Part shown: piece after piece, positions 8,129 through 20,065 of the stretch
Position numbering within the stretch: position 1 is the first letter of the stretch
How the letters are laid out: the number at the start of each line of letters is the position of its first letter
Origin: Polaromonas sp. A23
Lineage (GTDB): Bacteria > Pseudomonadota > Gammaproteobacteria > Burkholderiales > Burkholderiaceae_C
Assembly (NCBI RefSeq): GCF_002001015.1
Contig: NZ_MUNO01000041.1
Coordinates: 62,001 to 126,000 of the forward strand
Reading direction: 5' to 3'
DNA: 64,000 bases
Position numbers and translations under genes: made by a program
The notes under the pieces: model-generated
The model's database searches: none
Told to the model about the DNA's origin: nothing
What the model saw: only the letters and a program-made list of their open reading frames with translations

Positions 8129-9661
8129 TTGTCTGCGCAAGAATCTCCATCCCCCCGCCCGCTCGAAGTAGCGCTGCTCGCCAGCGTCTTCGTCGTTGCG
8201 GCCTGCGGCCTGCTTTATGAGCTGGCGGCGGGGGCGATTGCGTCTTACCTGCTGGGCGACTCTGTTCTGCAGTTTTCCACCATCATCGGCACCTACCTCT
8301 TTGCTATGGGCGCCGGGTCCTGGCTGTCGCGATTTTTTGAACGCCAGCTGCCGGCTCATTTTTTACGCATAGAACTGCTGGTTGCCGTTATAGGTGGGGC
8401 ATTACCAGCTATTCTTTTCATAGCAAATGCGTACGCGCCGGGGGCTTTCCGGTTTTTGCTTTATGCGCTGGTGCTGGCGGTCGGCACCCTGGTCGGGCTG
8501 GAGATTCCGTTGGTCATGCGTATCCTCAAGCGCAACGTGGCCCTGAAAGACCTGGTTTCGCAGGTGCTGACCTTCGACTACCTGGGCGCGCTGGCGGTGT
8601 CGCTGGCTTTTCCTCTGGTGCTGGTGCCGCAACTCGGCCTGGTGCGCACCGGCCTGCTGTTTGGCCTGATGAATGCTGCGGTGGCCGTGTGGGCGTTGTG
8701 GCTGTTTCGCCATGAGCTGCGGCAATGGCGCGCACATGCGGTGGCTTGCGGGCTCACATTGGGTGCGCTGGCCGCGGGCCTGGCAGGGGCCGACCAGATC
8801 ACCACGCTGGCTGAAGACCATTTTTACCAGGACCGGATTGTTTTCACTGCGTCCACGCCCTACCAGCGCATCGTTGTGACCAACGGCAAAACCGGCCATC
8901 GCCTGTTCCTCAACGGCAACCTGCAGTTTGCCGAGCGCGACGAATACCGTTACCACGAAGCCCTGGTGCACCCGGCCATGAGCGCGCATGGCGCGCCCAA
9001 AAAAGTGGCGGTGCTCGGTGGCGGCGATGGCATGGCCGTGCGCGAGGTTCTCAAGTACGCCAGTGTTGAAAGCGTGACCCTGGTCGAGCTTGATCCGGCC
9101 ATGACCACCTTGTTCTCCCAGCAGTCGGCCCTGACCCAGCTCAATGGCGGCACCCTGAAATCTCCCAAAGTGACCATCGTGAATACCGATGCCTTTCGCT
9201 GGCTCGAGCAAACTAGCGACACCTTCGACGTGGTGATTGTTGACTTCCCCGACCCCACCAACTTCTCGGTGGGCAAGCTCTACACCAACTCGTTTTACGC
9301 CCTGCTCGACAAGCGCCTGGCCGCCAGCGGTTATGCGGTGGTCCAGACCACTTCTCCCCTGGTGGCGCGCAAGAGTTTCTGGACCGTTGTCACCACGATT
9401 GAATCAGTGGGACTGACGGCAACCCCCTATCACGCCAACGTGCCAAGTTTTGGCGAGTGGGGTTTTGTGGCGGCTGGCCGCCGGCCCTTCAGGCTGGCCG
9501 GTGCGCTGCCGGCGGACATGAAATTCCTCAACCTGCAAACCCTGCCCGCATTGTTTGATTTTCCGCAGGACATGGCGCGTGTTCCTGCGGAGGTGAACCG
9601 CTTGTCTAACCAGGCGCTGGTGCACACCTACGAGCGGGAGTGGGGCAAGGTTTCGCATTGA
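8129..9661 (+). CDS. Membrane-bound spermidine synthase-like aminopropyltransferase
   Basis: About 510 residues if TTG at 8129 is used; the frame extends to GTG 8036 but that part is a palindromic repeat. The N-terminal half holds about six to seven membrane helices (FVVAACGLLYELAAGAIASYL onwards). The C-terminal half is a spermidine-synthase fold: YQRIVVT, RLFLNGNLQFAERDEYRYHE, the nucleotide loop VAVLGGGDGMAVREVLKY and VDFPDPTNFSVGKLY with its catalytic Asp. It would transfer aminopropyl groups from decarboxylated AdoMet to a polyamine or other amine at the membrane. An AdoMet decarboxylase gene lies 1.6 kb downstream. A copy of a dispersed repeat (8384-8427) is embedded in the coding sequence. 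Confidence 0.85.
   Translation: MSAQESPSPRPLEVALLASVFVVAACGLLYELAAGAIASYLLGDSVLQFSTIIGTYLFAMGAGSWLSRFFERQLPAHFLRIELLVAVIGGALPAILFIANAYAPGAFRFLLYALVLAVGTLVGLEIPLVMRILKRNVALKDLVSQVLTFDYLGALAVSLAFPLVLVPQLGLVRTGLLFGLMNAAVAVWALWLFRHELRQWRAHAVACGLTLGALAAGLAGADQITTLAEDHFYQDRIVFTASTPYQRIVVTNGKTGHRLFLNGNLQFAERDEYRYHEALVHPAMSAHGAPKKVAVLGGGDGMAVREVLKYASVESVTLVELDPAMTTLFSQQSALTQLNGGTLKSPKVTIVNTDAFRWLEQTSDTFDVVIVDFPDPTNFSVGKLYTNSFYALLDKRLAASGYAVVQTTSPLVARKSFWTVVTTIESVGLTATPYHANVPSFGEWGFVAAGRRPFRLAGALPADMKFLNLQTLPALFDFPQDMARVPAEVNRLSNQALVHTYEREWGKVSH
8384..8427. repeat. Dispersed AGCTATT repeat copy inside a coding region
   Basis: GCCGTTAT...GGGGC...AGCTATTCTTTTCATAGC follows the same layout as the intergenic copies (GCCCTTAT...CGGGCGC...AGCTATTAAAAAGATAGC). 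Here it encodes part of a hydrophobic helix (LPAILFIANAY) of the aminopropyltransferase. Confidence 0.5.
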
Positions 9662-9674
9662 ACGGGTTGCCCGG

Positions 9675-11273
9675 ATGAAACGCCGCCACTTCCTCGCAGC
9701 CTCCGCCTTGCCGCTGACAGGTTGCGCACCGGCACCCGACATCACCGGTGGATTTGTCGGCGTGCAGCACCAGCGCGGCCATGTGCTGCGCGGCAGCACC
9801 AGCTGGCCGTTGCCCGCCAGAACCCGGCGCACCCGGGTGCTGATAGCGGGCGGTGGCGTGGCGGGCCTGGCCGCCGCACGCGCATTGCGCCTGCGCGGCA
9901 TGAACGACTTCACCTTGCTGGAACTCGAAGACACGGCAGGCGGCAACAGCCGCGGGGGACAGATCAACGGCATTGCCTGCCCCTTGGGCGCCCATTACCT
10001 GCCGGTGCCCGGCGACGATGCACCGCAGGTGCAGGATTTGCTGGAAGAGCTGGGCCTGCGCCGCCGCGTGGCGGGCCGCTGGACCTACGACGAACGGCAT
10101 CTGTGCCACAGCCCGCAGGAGCGTCTGTTTTTTCAGGGCCAGTGGCAGGAGGGCCTGCTGCCGATGCAGGGCGCCGGTCCGGAGGCGCTTTTGGCCTACC
10201 AGCGTTTTGCCAAACTGATCGACAACTTCGTGCGTGCTGGCGGGTTCACCATTCCTGCATCAAAACTGCCTTTGGCCGACGAACAACGAGCGCTGGATGC
10301 TATTACTTTTGAAGCATGGCTGGGCCGCAACCAGTTGCTGGAACCGCACCTGCGCTGGTACTTGGACTACTGCTGCCGCGACGATTACGGCGCTGGCATC
10401 GGGACGGTATCGGCCTGGGCCGGCATTCATTACTTTGCCAGCCGCCACGGTTTCCAGCCCCCCGGTGAGGGTGACAACAAGGACGGCGAGCGCGCAGGTC
10501 ACGAATCCGCCGTGCTGGCCTGGCCGCAGGGCAACGCCTGGTTGACGCAGCGACTGGCCGCGCCGTTGGGCGACCGGTTGCTCTCCGGCCGTGTGGTGGT
10601 CCGCGTGGCGGCGGGCAAGCATGGCGTCGAGCTTGATGCCTTTAACGTGGCCACCCAAAGCCTGGAGCGCTGGCAGGCCGATCAATGCATTCTGGCCCTG
10701 CCGTTGTTTCTTGCGGCGCGCGTGGTGGAAAACCCGCCGCCGGCCCTGCGCCAGGCGGCAGCGCAGCTGCGGTACGCGCCCTGGCTGGTGGCCAATATTC
10801 ATATCCAGGCAGCGCTGCATGACCGTCCTGGTGCAGCACCGAGCTGGGACAACGTGATTTATGGCGAGCAAGCCCAGGGCCTGGGCTATGTAGACGCCCT
10901 GCACCAGAGCCTGCAGCCGGTACCTGGTGCCACGGTGCTGACCTGGTACCGCGCCTTCGGGCTGGACCCGGCGCAGCGCCAGAACCTGTACCAGCAGCCT
11001 TGGGCGCACTGGCGTGACGCTGTGCTCAATGAGCTGTCTGTGCCGCACCCTGATTTACGCGACAAGGCCACACACATCGACGTCATGCGTTACGGCCATG
11101 CCATGAGTACCCCGGTACCCGGCATTCGCAGCAGTGCGGCGCTGGCCGCACTGCAGGCTGTGCAGCCTGCACCCTGGCGGCGCCTGCATTTTGCGCACAG
11201 CGACCTGGCAGGTTATTCGGTGTTTGAGGAAGCTTTTATCCAGGGCCATCAACGCGCCATGGCCCTGGCCTGA
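9675..11273 (+). CDS. FAD-dependent amine oxidase-like protein with lipoprotein-type signal
   Basis: 532 residues. The N-terminus MKRRHFLAASALPLTGCAP has twin Arg residues, a hydrophobic stretch and a lipobox-like LTGC, so export as a lipoprotein is likely. The dinucleotide motif VLIAGGGVAGLAAARALR (about 55-72) and GGNSRGG (about 95-101) place it in the flavin amine oxidase superfamily. The start is 13 bp after the aminopropyltransferase stop, so the two are probably co-transcribed. A polyamine or modified amine substrate is inferred from context only. It converges on the AdoMet decarboxylase gene with no space: the two stop codons together form TGATCA. Confidence 0.8.
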   Translation: MKRRHFLAASALPLTGCAPAPDITGGFVGVQHQRGHVLRGSTSWPLPARTRRTRVLIAGGGVAGLAAARALRLRGMNDFTLLELEDTAGGNSRGGQINGIACPLGAHYLPVPGDDAPQVQDLLEELGLRRRVAGRWTYDERHLCHSPQERLFFQGQWQEGLLPMQGAGPEALLAYQRFAKLIDNFVRAGGFTIPASKLPLADEQRALDAITFEAWLGRNQLLEPHLRWYLDYCCRDDYGAGIGTVSAWAGIHYFASRHGFQPPGEGDNKDGERAGHESAVLAWPQGNAWLTQRLAAPLGDRLLSGRVVVRVAAGKHGVELDAFNVATQSLERWQADQCILALPLFLAARVVENPPPALRQAAAQLRYAPWLVANIHIQAALHDRPGAAPSWDNVIYGEQAQGLGYVDALHQSLQPVPGATVLTWYRAFGLDPAQRQNLYQQPWAHWRDAVLNELSVPHPDLRDKATHIDVMRYGHAMSTPVPGIRSSAALAALQAVQPAPWRRLHFAHSDLAGYSVFEEAFIQGHQRAMALA

Positions 11274-11678
11274 TCACGCTGCGGGAACGGTCGCCGGGCT
11301 GCCCGCCTTTTGCCCGCGCCGCAGCGCATGCCGCTCCACATGTCCGGGCTGGAACAAGGCCACCAGCGTCTCCATCAGGGCCTCGGCCTTGGCGGAGTGG
11401 TCTGCCCCGAAGTTGCACACATACACATCCAGGGTGACGGCTCCCAATTCGGGCCAGGTATGCAGGCACAGGTGCGACTCGGCCAGCAAGACAGTGGCGG
11501 TGAAACCCGACGGGCCCGGTCCGGCGGCTGCAAACGAGTGGAAAAGTCGGGCGACCGGCTGCAGGCCGGCTGCATGGACAGCTTGCAGGCATTGCTCGCC
11601 CACCCGTTCCGCGTCGACCAGCCAGAAAGCTTCGCAGCGGCAGTCATGAAGATCGGCGGTGAGGTGCAGTCCGTGCAT
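11274..11678 (-). CDS. speH: S-adenosylmethionine decarboxylase proenzyme (bacterial SpeH type)
   Basis: 134 residues. The self-cleavage site is Glu67-Ser68 in AESHLCLHTWPE; Ser68 becomes the pyruvoyl cofactor. His73 and Cys88 (DVYVCNFG) match the processing and catalytic residues of the family. It makes decarboxylated AdoMet, the aminopropyl donor for spermidine-type synthesis. It is on the opposite strand, tail to tail with the amine oxidase gene, and divergent from tkt. Its C-terminal extension (~20 residues, RRGQKAGSPATVPAA) is longer than minimal SpeH. Confidence 0.92.
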   Translation of the reverse strand: MHGLHLTADLHDCRCEAFWLVDAERVGEQCLQAVHAAGLQPVARLFHSFAAAGPGPSGFTATVLLAESHLCLHTWPELGAVTLDVYVCNFGADHSAKAEALMETLVALFQPGHVERHALRRGQKAGSPATVPAA

Positions 11679-11822
11679 AAGCAGGCATTAAAACACCGGG
11701 CTGGCGCCAATCCGGCGACTTTCCACCAAACCCGGGGGAAACCCGTAGCCCCGGTAAAATAGCGGATTAAGCCTTTTATCCCCCACCCCCCGACTTCCCT
11801 GAACTTCCCGGAGCTTTGCCAG

Positions 11823-13868
11823 ATGGCCACTACAGAATTAATGGCAAATGCCATACGCGCGCTCGCAATGGACGCCGTGCAACAGGCCAACTCCGGCCAC
11901 CCCGGCGCACCCATGGGCATGGCCGACATGTCTGTTGCCCTCTGGGGCCAGCACCTCAAGTACAGCCCGCACAACCCGCAGTGGTTCAACCGCGACCGCT
12001 TTGTGCTGTCCAACGGCCACGGCTCCATGCTGATTTATGCGCTGCTGCACCTGACCGGCTACCCACTGCCCATCAATGAACTGAAAAACTTCCGCCAGCT
12101 GCACAGCAAGACGCCGGGCCACCCCGAGTTCGGCTACACCGCCGGCGTGGAAACCACCACCGGCCCGCTGGGCCAAGGCATCAGCAATGCCGTCGGCATG
12201 GCGCTGGCTGAAAAGCTGCTGGCGGCCGAATTCAACCAGGCCGACCATAGCATCGTTGACCACCACACCTATGTTTTCATGGGTGACGGTTGCCTGATGG
12301 AAGGCATCAGCCACGAAGCCTGTGCACTGGCCGGCGCCTGGAAGCTCAACAAGTTGGTCGCGCTGTACGACGACAACGGCATTTCCATCGACGGCCAGGT
12401 CGCACCCTGGTTCATCGACAACACCGCGCTGCGTTTTGCGGCCTACGGCTGGAACGTCATCGGACCGATCGACGGCCACAATGTTGACGCTGTCTCGCGC
12501 GCGCTGGCTGACGCCAAAAACAGCGCCGACAAGCCTACGCTGATCATTTGCAAAACCCACATCGGCAAAGGCTCACCCAATCGCGCCAACACGGCCAAGG
12601 CCCATGGCGAGCCGCTGGGCGCCGAAGAAATCAAACTCACCCGCGAAGCGCTGGGCTGGACACACGCCCCCTTCGAGCTGCCCAAGGAAGCCTACGAAGC
12701 CTGGGATGCCAAAGCCAAGGGCCTGGCGCTCGAAGCCGCCTGGGACGCGAAATTCACCGCCTACAAAGTGGCGCACCCTGAACTGGCGGCAGAATTCACG
12801 CGCCGCATGAAGGGCGAGCTGCCCAGGGCCTTCTCGCAGATCGCGGTGGACACCGTCGTCGGCGCCCACACCAAATATGAAACCGTTGCCTCGCGCAAGG
12901 CCTCGCAGCTGGCGCTTGAAGCCTTCACTGCCGGCCTGCCTGAAATGCTGGGCGGCTCGGCCGACCTGACCGGCTCCAACCTGACCAACACCAAGAGCAC
13001 ACCCGCGCTGCGTTTTGACCTGGCCGGCAATGTGGTGATGACCGAGACAGCCGAAGGTGGCAAGGTCATCGGCCGCCACATCAATTACGGTGTGCGTGAG
13101 TTCGGCATGGCCGCCATCATGAACGGCATTGCGCTGCATGGCGGCTACATTCCTTACGGCGGCACCTTTCTGACCTTCAGCGACTACAGCCGCAACGCTA
13201 TCCGCTTGGCTGCACTGATGAAGATCCGCGTGGTGCACGTGTTCACGCACGACTCCATCGGCCTGGGCGAAGACGGCCCGACGCACCAGTCGATCGAACA
13301 CGCCGCCAGCCTGCGCCTGATTCCCAACCTCGACGTCTGGCGTCCGGGCGACACCGCCGAAACCGCGGTGGCCTGGGCTGTGGCCTTGCAGAACAAAAAC
13401 AAGCCGACGGCCCTGCTGCTGAGCCGCCAGAACCTGCCTTACGCCCCCAAGAACGACCTCAGCGAAATCAGCAAGGGTGCGTATGTGCTGGCCGAGCCCG
13501 CTGAAGTGGGCCTGAACAAGAAAGCCCAGGCCGTCATCATTGCCACAGGCTCCGAAGTGCAGCTCGCGCTGAAGGCGCAGGAGCTGCTTGCCGCCAGAAA
13601 AATCGCGGTGCGCGTCGTCTCCATGCCGAGCAACACCACGTTTGACAAACAAAGCGCAGCCTACAAGACCAGCGTGCTGCCGGCCGGCATCCCCCGCATC
13701 GCGGTGGAGATGGGCGTTACCGATGGCTGGTGGAAATATGGCTGCGCGGCGGTGGTCGGCATCGACACCTACGGCGAATCGGCGCCGGCCCCGGTGCTGT
13801 TCAAGCATTTCGGCTTCACGCCCGAAAACGTGGCAGACACCGTGCGCAAGGTGCTGTCCAAAAAATAA
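11823..13868 (+). CDS. tkt: Transketolase
   Basis: 681 residues, full length. The thiamine-diphosphate domain starts near residue 5 ([21 protein letters not shown]) and contains [13 protein letters not shown] with the downstream Asn of the ThDP motif. The pyrimidine domain (about 350-530) and the C-terminal domain are both present. It interconverts pentose and triose/hexose phosphates in the pentose phosphate and Calvin pathways. gapA follows 58 bp downstream and both genes probably share a promoter in the 144-bp gap before 11823, where TAAAAT (11755-11760) is a possible -10. Confidence 0.97.
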   Translation: MATTELMANAIRALAMDAVQQANSGHPGAPMGMADMSVALWGQHLKYSPHNPQWFNRDRFVLSNGHGSMLIYALLHLTGYPLPINELKNFRQLHSKTPGHPEFGYTAGVETTTGPLGQGISNAVGMALAEKLLAAEFNQADHSIVDHHTYVFMGDGCLMEGISHEACALAGAWKLNKLVALYDDNGISIDGQVAPWFIDNTALRFAAYGWNVIGPIDGHNVDAVSRALADAKNSADKPTLIICKTHIGKGSPNRANTAKAHGEPLGAEEIKLTREALGWTHAPFELPKEAYEAWDAKAKGLALEAAWDAKFTAYKVAHPELAAEFTRRMKGELPRAFSQIAVDTVVGAHTKYETVASRKASQLALEAFTAGLPEMLGGSADLTGSNLTNTKSTPALRFDLAGNVVMTETAEGGKVIGRHINYGVREFGMAAIMNGIALHGGYIPYGGTFLTFSDYSRNAIRLAALMKIRVVHVFTHDSIGLGEDGPTHQSIEHAASLRLIPNLDVWRPGDTAETAVAWAVALQNKNKPTALLLSRQNLPYAPKNDLSEISKGAYVLAEPAEVGLNKKAQAVIIATGSEVQLALKAQELLAARKIAVRVVSMPSNTTFDKQSAAYKTSVLPAGIPRIAVEMGVTDGWWKYGCAAVVGIDTYGESAPAPVLFKHFGFTPENVADTVRKVLSKK

Positions 13869-13908
13869 GCACCGTGGCCCACAGGCGCATGGTGATCCCC
13901 GTTTTTAA

Positions 13909-14925
<1,017 letters not shown>

Positions 14926-14948
14926 TTCACTTCGGCATCGCCAATGAG

Positions 14949-14974
14949 AAAGCGCCTCCGGGCGCTTTTTTTTT
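14949..14974 (+). terminator. Intrinsic terminator after gapA
   Basis: Stem AAAGCGCC (14949-14956), loop TCCG, stem GGCGCTTT (14961-14968), running into a T tract. It ends the tkt-gapA unit. Confidence 0.9.
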
Positions 14975-15021
14975 CTCGGCGCAATGCTTCAGCCGCCCCA
15001 TCATCTGGAAAGATTAATGTC

Positions 15022-15252
15022 ATGCCCCTGACGTTCAAAAAGCTCAACGAGCAAGTGGTGAGTGTTCATCTGGACAGTGACGAGCTGGTGGGTCAACTCA
15101 AACTGATTGGTGGCGTGTGGAAGTTCAAGGCTATTGGCTACGCCGCAGACGGTCATATGGTGCCCGGCGGTGGCCTGCTGACGAACCACCACAACATGAC
15201 CTTCACCGCGCAGGATGCGGCGGTGATCAACGCAGGCTTGATGCCTGTCTGA
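15022..15252 (+). CDS. Small hypothetical protein
   Basis: 76 residues from ATG 15022 (MPLTFKKLNEQVVSVHLD). The longer frame starting at 14944 would begin inside the gapA terminator and is rejected. The sequence is soluble and beta-rich, with DELVGQLKLIGGVWKFKAIGY and a His-rich turn (TNHHN). I do not recognise a family. It lies alone between gapA and the convergent NTF2-like gene, with only 17 bp between their stops. Confidence 0.6.
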   Translation: MPLTFKKLNEQVVSVHLDSDELVGQLKLIGGVWKFKAIGYAADGHMVPGGGLLTNHHNMTFTAQDAAVINAGLMPV

Positions 15253-15269
15253 GTAGCCGGTTAACCCGG

Positions 15270-15716
15270 TCAGCCCGGTAGGGTCTGGCCGGGCCGTTCA
15301 TCGTCCCAGGCCATCGCGCTCATCTTCCAGCCCTCGGGCGTTTTGACGAACTGCGTCGAGATCATGCCTCGCGCCTCGAATGCCTCGCCCTTCATCGTGC
15401 CGGCCTTGCCGTAAGCACTGTAGCGATGGGCAATATTGCCGAAGATTTGCGTGGTTTCCGACAGCTCCCACTCCCTGAAGCGCGTCAGCGCACCGCCGTC
15501 CACCAGGGCCTGCCGCGGCGCGATGAATTCGTGCACGCTGGAGATCTCAGGCGCGGCCCCCGTGTTCTTGATCAGGAGGCCTGCGTCGATGAAGAGCGCA
15601 GGGATGTCGCCGTAAGGCGGCGCGCTGCCCGGCTCAAACGAGACAGCGCGAAAAAACGCAAGCGCCAGCGCATCCAGTTCGTTTTTGACCGCTTGGCGGT
15701 TGGGCTCCTGGCTCAT
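15270..15716 (-). CDS. NTF2-like (SnoaL/DUF4440-type) protein
   Basis: 148 residues, about the size of one NTF2-like cone domain: a first helix (QAVKNELDALALAFFRAVSF), then beta strands including HEFIAPRQALVDGG and a C-terminal ISTQFVKTPEGWKMSAMAWDDE. The family includes isomerases, cyclases and ligand-binding proteins; nothing here fixes the ligand. ATG follows AAGGAG. Four other NTF2-like genes or fragments occur in this window (50198, 51330, 62317, 62719). It is the last gene before a 197-bp gap holding a hairpin. Confidence 0.75.
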   Translation of the reverse strand: MSQEPNRQAVKNELDALALAFFRAVSFEPGSAPPYGDIPALFIDAGLLIKNTGAAPEISSVHEFIAPRQALVDGGALTRFREWELSETTQIFGNIAHRYSAYGKAGTMKGEAFEARGMISTQFVKTPEGWKMSAMAWDDERPGQTLPG

Positions 15717-15863
15717 GGCGTCTCCTTGTGTAGGCGGGAGTGTAGGCGTCTGCTGCCGCGCCCCATAGGCGGCGTTTGCGAAACCCGATATCGCCTGGGG
15801 GTACCGCGGGGAGACTGACCGGTAATGCCGGATTTATGCGAAAAGTGCCCTGGAGCACTGAAA

Positions 15864-15908
15864 AGCAAGCGCAAACAGCTATCAAAAATATAACAATGTG
15901 CGCTTGCT
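15864..15908. repeat. Hairpin AGCAAGCGCA / TGCGCTTGCT containing a repeat-family core
   Basis: Perfect 10-bp arms at 15864-15873 and 15899-15908 enclose AGCTATCAAAAATATAAC, which resembles the dispersed repeat core. It lies just beyond the 3' end of the pirin gene (minus strand) and could act as its transcript end, although no clear T tract follows. Confidence 0.55.
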
Positions 15909-15913
15909 GGGCG

Positions 15914-16954
15914 TCAGCCGCCCGCCGGCCGCTCCTCGCGCCCGCCGGGGTGCACCGCAAACCGTGCCGGGTCGCGCCCGTGCACCGGCGCGTCGCTGTC
16001 AAACGACCAGCCGCCGAATTGCGTGCGCTGGTAGTCGGCCATGGTCTGTGCAATCTCGGCCTGGGTGTTCATCACGAAGGGGCCGTACTGCACCACCGGC
16101 TCTGCAATGGGCTTGCCCTGGAGCAACAGGAACTCGGCCACTTCGCTGCCATTGACCAGCTCAATTGCCATGTCGGCGCGCACTTCGATGGCTGCAGGGC
16201 TGCGCACATTCTGGCCGCCAATGCTGACCGACTGGCCCTTGAAAAAATACAGATTGCGCCGCGAGCCCTTGCCGGCGGCCGGCAGCGTCCAGCGGGCGTC
16301 GGGCTCCATGCGCAGGGTCCAGATCGCCACGTCGGCATCAGCCTGGGCGGCCCACGAGTCGGGCGGCGGCGCCAGCGGCGTGCCGGCGTCCTGCAGGCTG
16401 CCGGCAATCACGGCAACTTCTGTCGTGCGCCCGTCGCTGTCCCTGGCTAGCAGGCGCGGAATGTCCTGCGACCAGAACATCGTGAAGTGTGGCTTGCTCA
16501 TCTTGCTGCGCGCAGGCAGGTTCAGCCAGATCTGGAACAGCTCCAGCGGGTTGTCGTTCTTTTCGTCAAGCAGGGGAAACATTTCTGCATGCACGATGCC
16601 CTTGCCAGCCGTTAGCCACTGCACGTCGCCTCGGCCGAAGCGCGCAGTGGCGCCCAGTGAATCCGAGTGGTCGATCAGGCCCTTGCGCACAATCGTGACG
16701 GTCTCGAACCCGCGGTGCGGGTGCGGCGGAAAGCCCGGCACCTTTTCACCGTGGTACATGCTCCAGCCATCCTTGCGGCTGAAGTCCTGGCCGATGGCGC
16801 GACCCGCCAGTGAGGCAGCAGGTCCCATGTCGGCATTGCCTTTGGGGTAAGCGTCGTCGTGGTACGCGCAGAACAAAAAGGGGTCGATGGTTTCCCACGG
16901 GAAACCAAGGGGCTTGATCTGGAGAACAGGGCTGGCGGCGGTGCTGGCAGACAT
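15914..16954 (-). CDS. Pirin-family protein
   Basis: 346 residues from ATG 16954 (MSASTAASPVLQIKPLGFPW) with AGAAAGG upstream; an in-frame earlier start overlaps the operator and is less likely. The bicupin shows the metal-binding HPHRGFET and HAEMFP motifs (His and Glu ligands) in the N-terminal cupin. Bacterial pirins act as quercetin 2,3-dioxygenases or redox regulators. The promoter region holds a perfect 12-bp dyad. No regulator gene is adjacent. Confidence 0.9.
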   Translation of the reverse strand: MSASTAASPVLQIKPLGFPWETIDPFLFCAYHDDAYPKGNADMGPAASLAGRAIGQDFSRKDGWSMYHGEKVPGFPPHPHRGFETVTIVRKGLIDHSDSLGATARFGRGDVQWLTAGKGIVHAEMFPLLDEKNDNPLELFQIWLNLPARSKMSKPHFTMFWSQDIPRLLARDSDGRTTEVAVIAGSLQDAGTPLAPPPDSWAAQADADVAIWTLRMEPDARWTLPAAGKGSRRNLYFFKGQSVSIGGQNVRSPAAIEVRADMAIELVNGSEVAEFLLLQGKPIAEPVVQYGPFVMNTQAEIAQTMADYQRTQFGGWSFDSDAPVHGRDPARFAVHPGGREERPAGG

Positions 16955-16979
16955 GACGGGGCCTTTCTGGCGTGAGACT

Positions 16980-17018
16980 TTGAAAGAACACATATAAGGT
17001 TACCCCGTGTTCTTTCAA
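16980..17018 (-). promoter_or_regulatory. Pirin promoter with 12-bp perfect dyad operator
   Basis: TTGAAAGAACAC (read on the minus strand from 17018) and GTGTTCTTTCAA flank 15 nt. TTGAAA at the outer edge serves as a -35 and TATATG, 16 bp further, as a -10, so the dyad straddles the promoter as a repressor site would. The regulator is unknown. Confidence 0.65.
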
Positions 17019-17081
17019 GCTGCACGCCAGCACCATCCAGGGTGCTCATTTCGGCCTTTTTGCAAGCAAAATATGCCGCTA

Positions 17082-17123
17082 GCCCATATTAATCGTGCGC
17101 CAACAGCTACTAAATAGATAGCA
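17082..17123. repeat. Dispersed AGCTATT repeat copy
   Basis: GCCCATATT...GTGCGCC...AGCTACTAAATAGATAGC, between the ABC permease 3' end and the pirin operator. It matches the family consensus derived from 23867, 33405 and 55728. Confidence 0.6.
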
Positions 17124-17163
17124 ACTGCGGAAGGGCTGCAGCACGCGGGGTGCCGCGCTTTCT

Positions 17164-17921
17164 TCAGACCTTCAGCTTCCACCCCGTGCGGAAGATCCAC
17201 CACACGGCGCCCAGGCACAGTGCCAGGAAGCACAGAATGGCCGCCACGCTGATACCCACGTTGACGTCGGCCACGCCGTAAAAACTCCAGCGGAAGCCGC
17301 TGATCAGGTAGACCACCGGGTTGAACAAGGCGATTTTTTGCCACAGCGGCGGCAGCATGTTGATGGAGTAAAACGCCCCGCCCAGAAAGGTCAGCGGTGT
17401 CACCACCATCAAGGGCACGACTTGCAGCTTCTGGAAATTGTCTGCCCACAGCCCGATGATGAAACCGAACAGGCTGAAGGTCAGTGCGGTCAGCAGCAAA
17501 AAGCACAACATCCAGAATGGGTGCGCAATCTCATAAGGCACAAACAGCCGCGCCGTCGCCAGAATCAGCAGGCCCAGCAAAACAGACTTGCTTGCCGCCG
17601 CGCCCACATAACCCATGACCACTTCCATGGACGACACAGGCGCCGACAGCAACTCGTAAATTGTTCCCGACCATTTCGGCATGTAGATGCCAAAGGCGGC
17701 GTTGGAAATGCTTTCATTGAGCAGCGACAGCATGACGAGGCCGGGGATGATGAAGGCGCCGTAACCAATGCCGTCAATGTCGCCCATGCGCGAGCCGATG
17801 GCTGCGCCGAACACCACGAAGTACAGCGAGGTCGAAATCACCGGCGAGGCGATGGACTGCATCAGCGTGCGGAAGGTGCGCGCCATTTCAAAGCGGTAGA
17901 TAGCGCGGATGGCGTGCCAGT

Positions 17922-17925
<4 letters not shown>
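17164..17925 (-). CDS. ABC-2 type transporter permease
   Basis: 253 residues with six predicted membrane helices and the ABC-2 layout: an N-terminal cytoplasmic helix ([20 protein letters not shown]), a helix pair around [12 protein letters not shown], and a late [19 protein letters not shown] segment. It forms the membrane channel for the ATPase encoded immediately upstream (ATGA overlap). The pair resembles exporters of the YadG/YadH (NodIJ-like) group. The substrate is unknown. Confidence 0.9.
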
Positions 17926-18884
<959 letters not shown>

Positions 18885-19170
18885 GCGGCGTCCTGAAGTG
18901 AAGGTGGTGCCGGAACAGGCCCGGCTGATTCTATCGAGTGCTGACAAAAATGGTTGAGTGGGGTTTTCAAGCCAGTCTGTCGGTGTCCCATGCGTTCCGA
19001 CCCGCCGATTAGGGACAGGCAGTGGTGTGGCCGTCCTACAGCTGACGAGGTGCGGCACGGTTAAGTTCAGTGTTCGTCCTTTGCACCTGCCCAGAAATAA
19101 TTTTGGAAGTTCATGGCCGAGGCAGAAAAACTGCCCGCGTATTTCACGCGCATGTTTCGCTCAACTCCTA

Positions 19171-20051
<881 letters not shown>

Positions 20052-20065
20052 GGGGCTGTTAAAAA

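Noticed and set aside
12573-13808. 411-codon minus-strand ORF opposite tkt
   Set aside because: Exact antisense of transketolase codons in GC-rich DNA; no family resemblance.
14944-15021. Upstream start for the small protein after gapA
   Set aside because: Would begin inside the gapA terminator hairpin.
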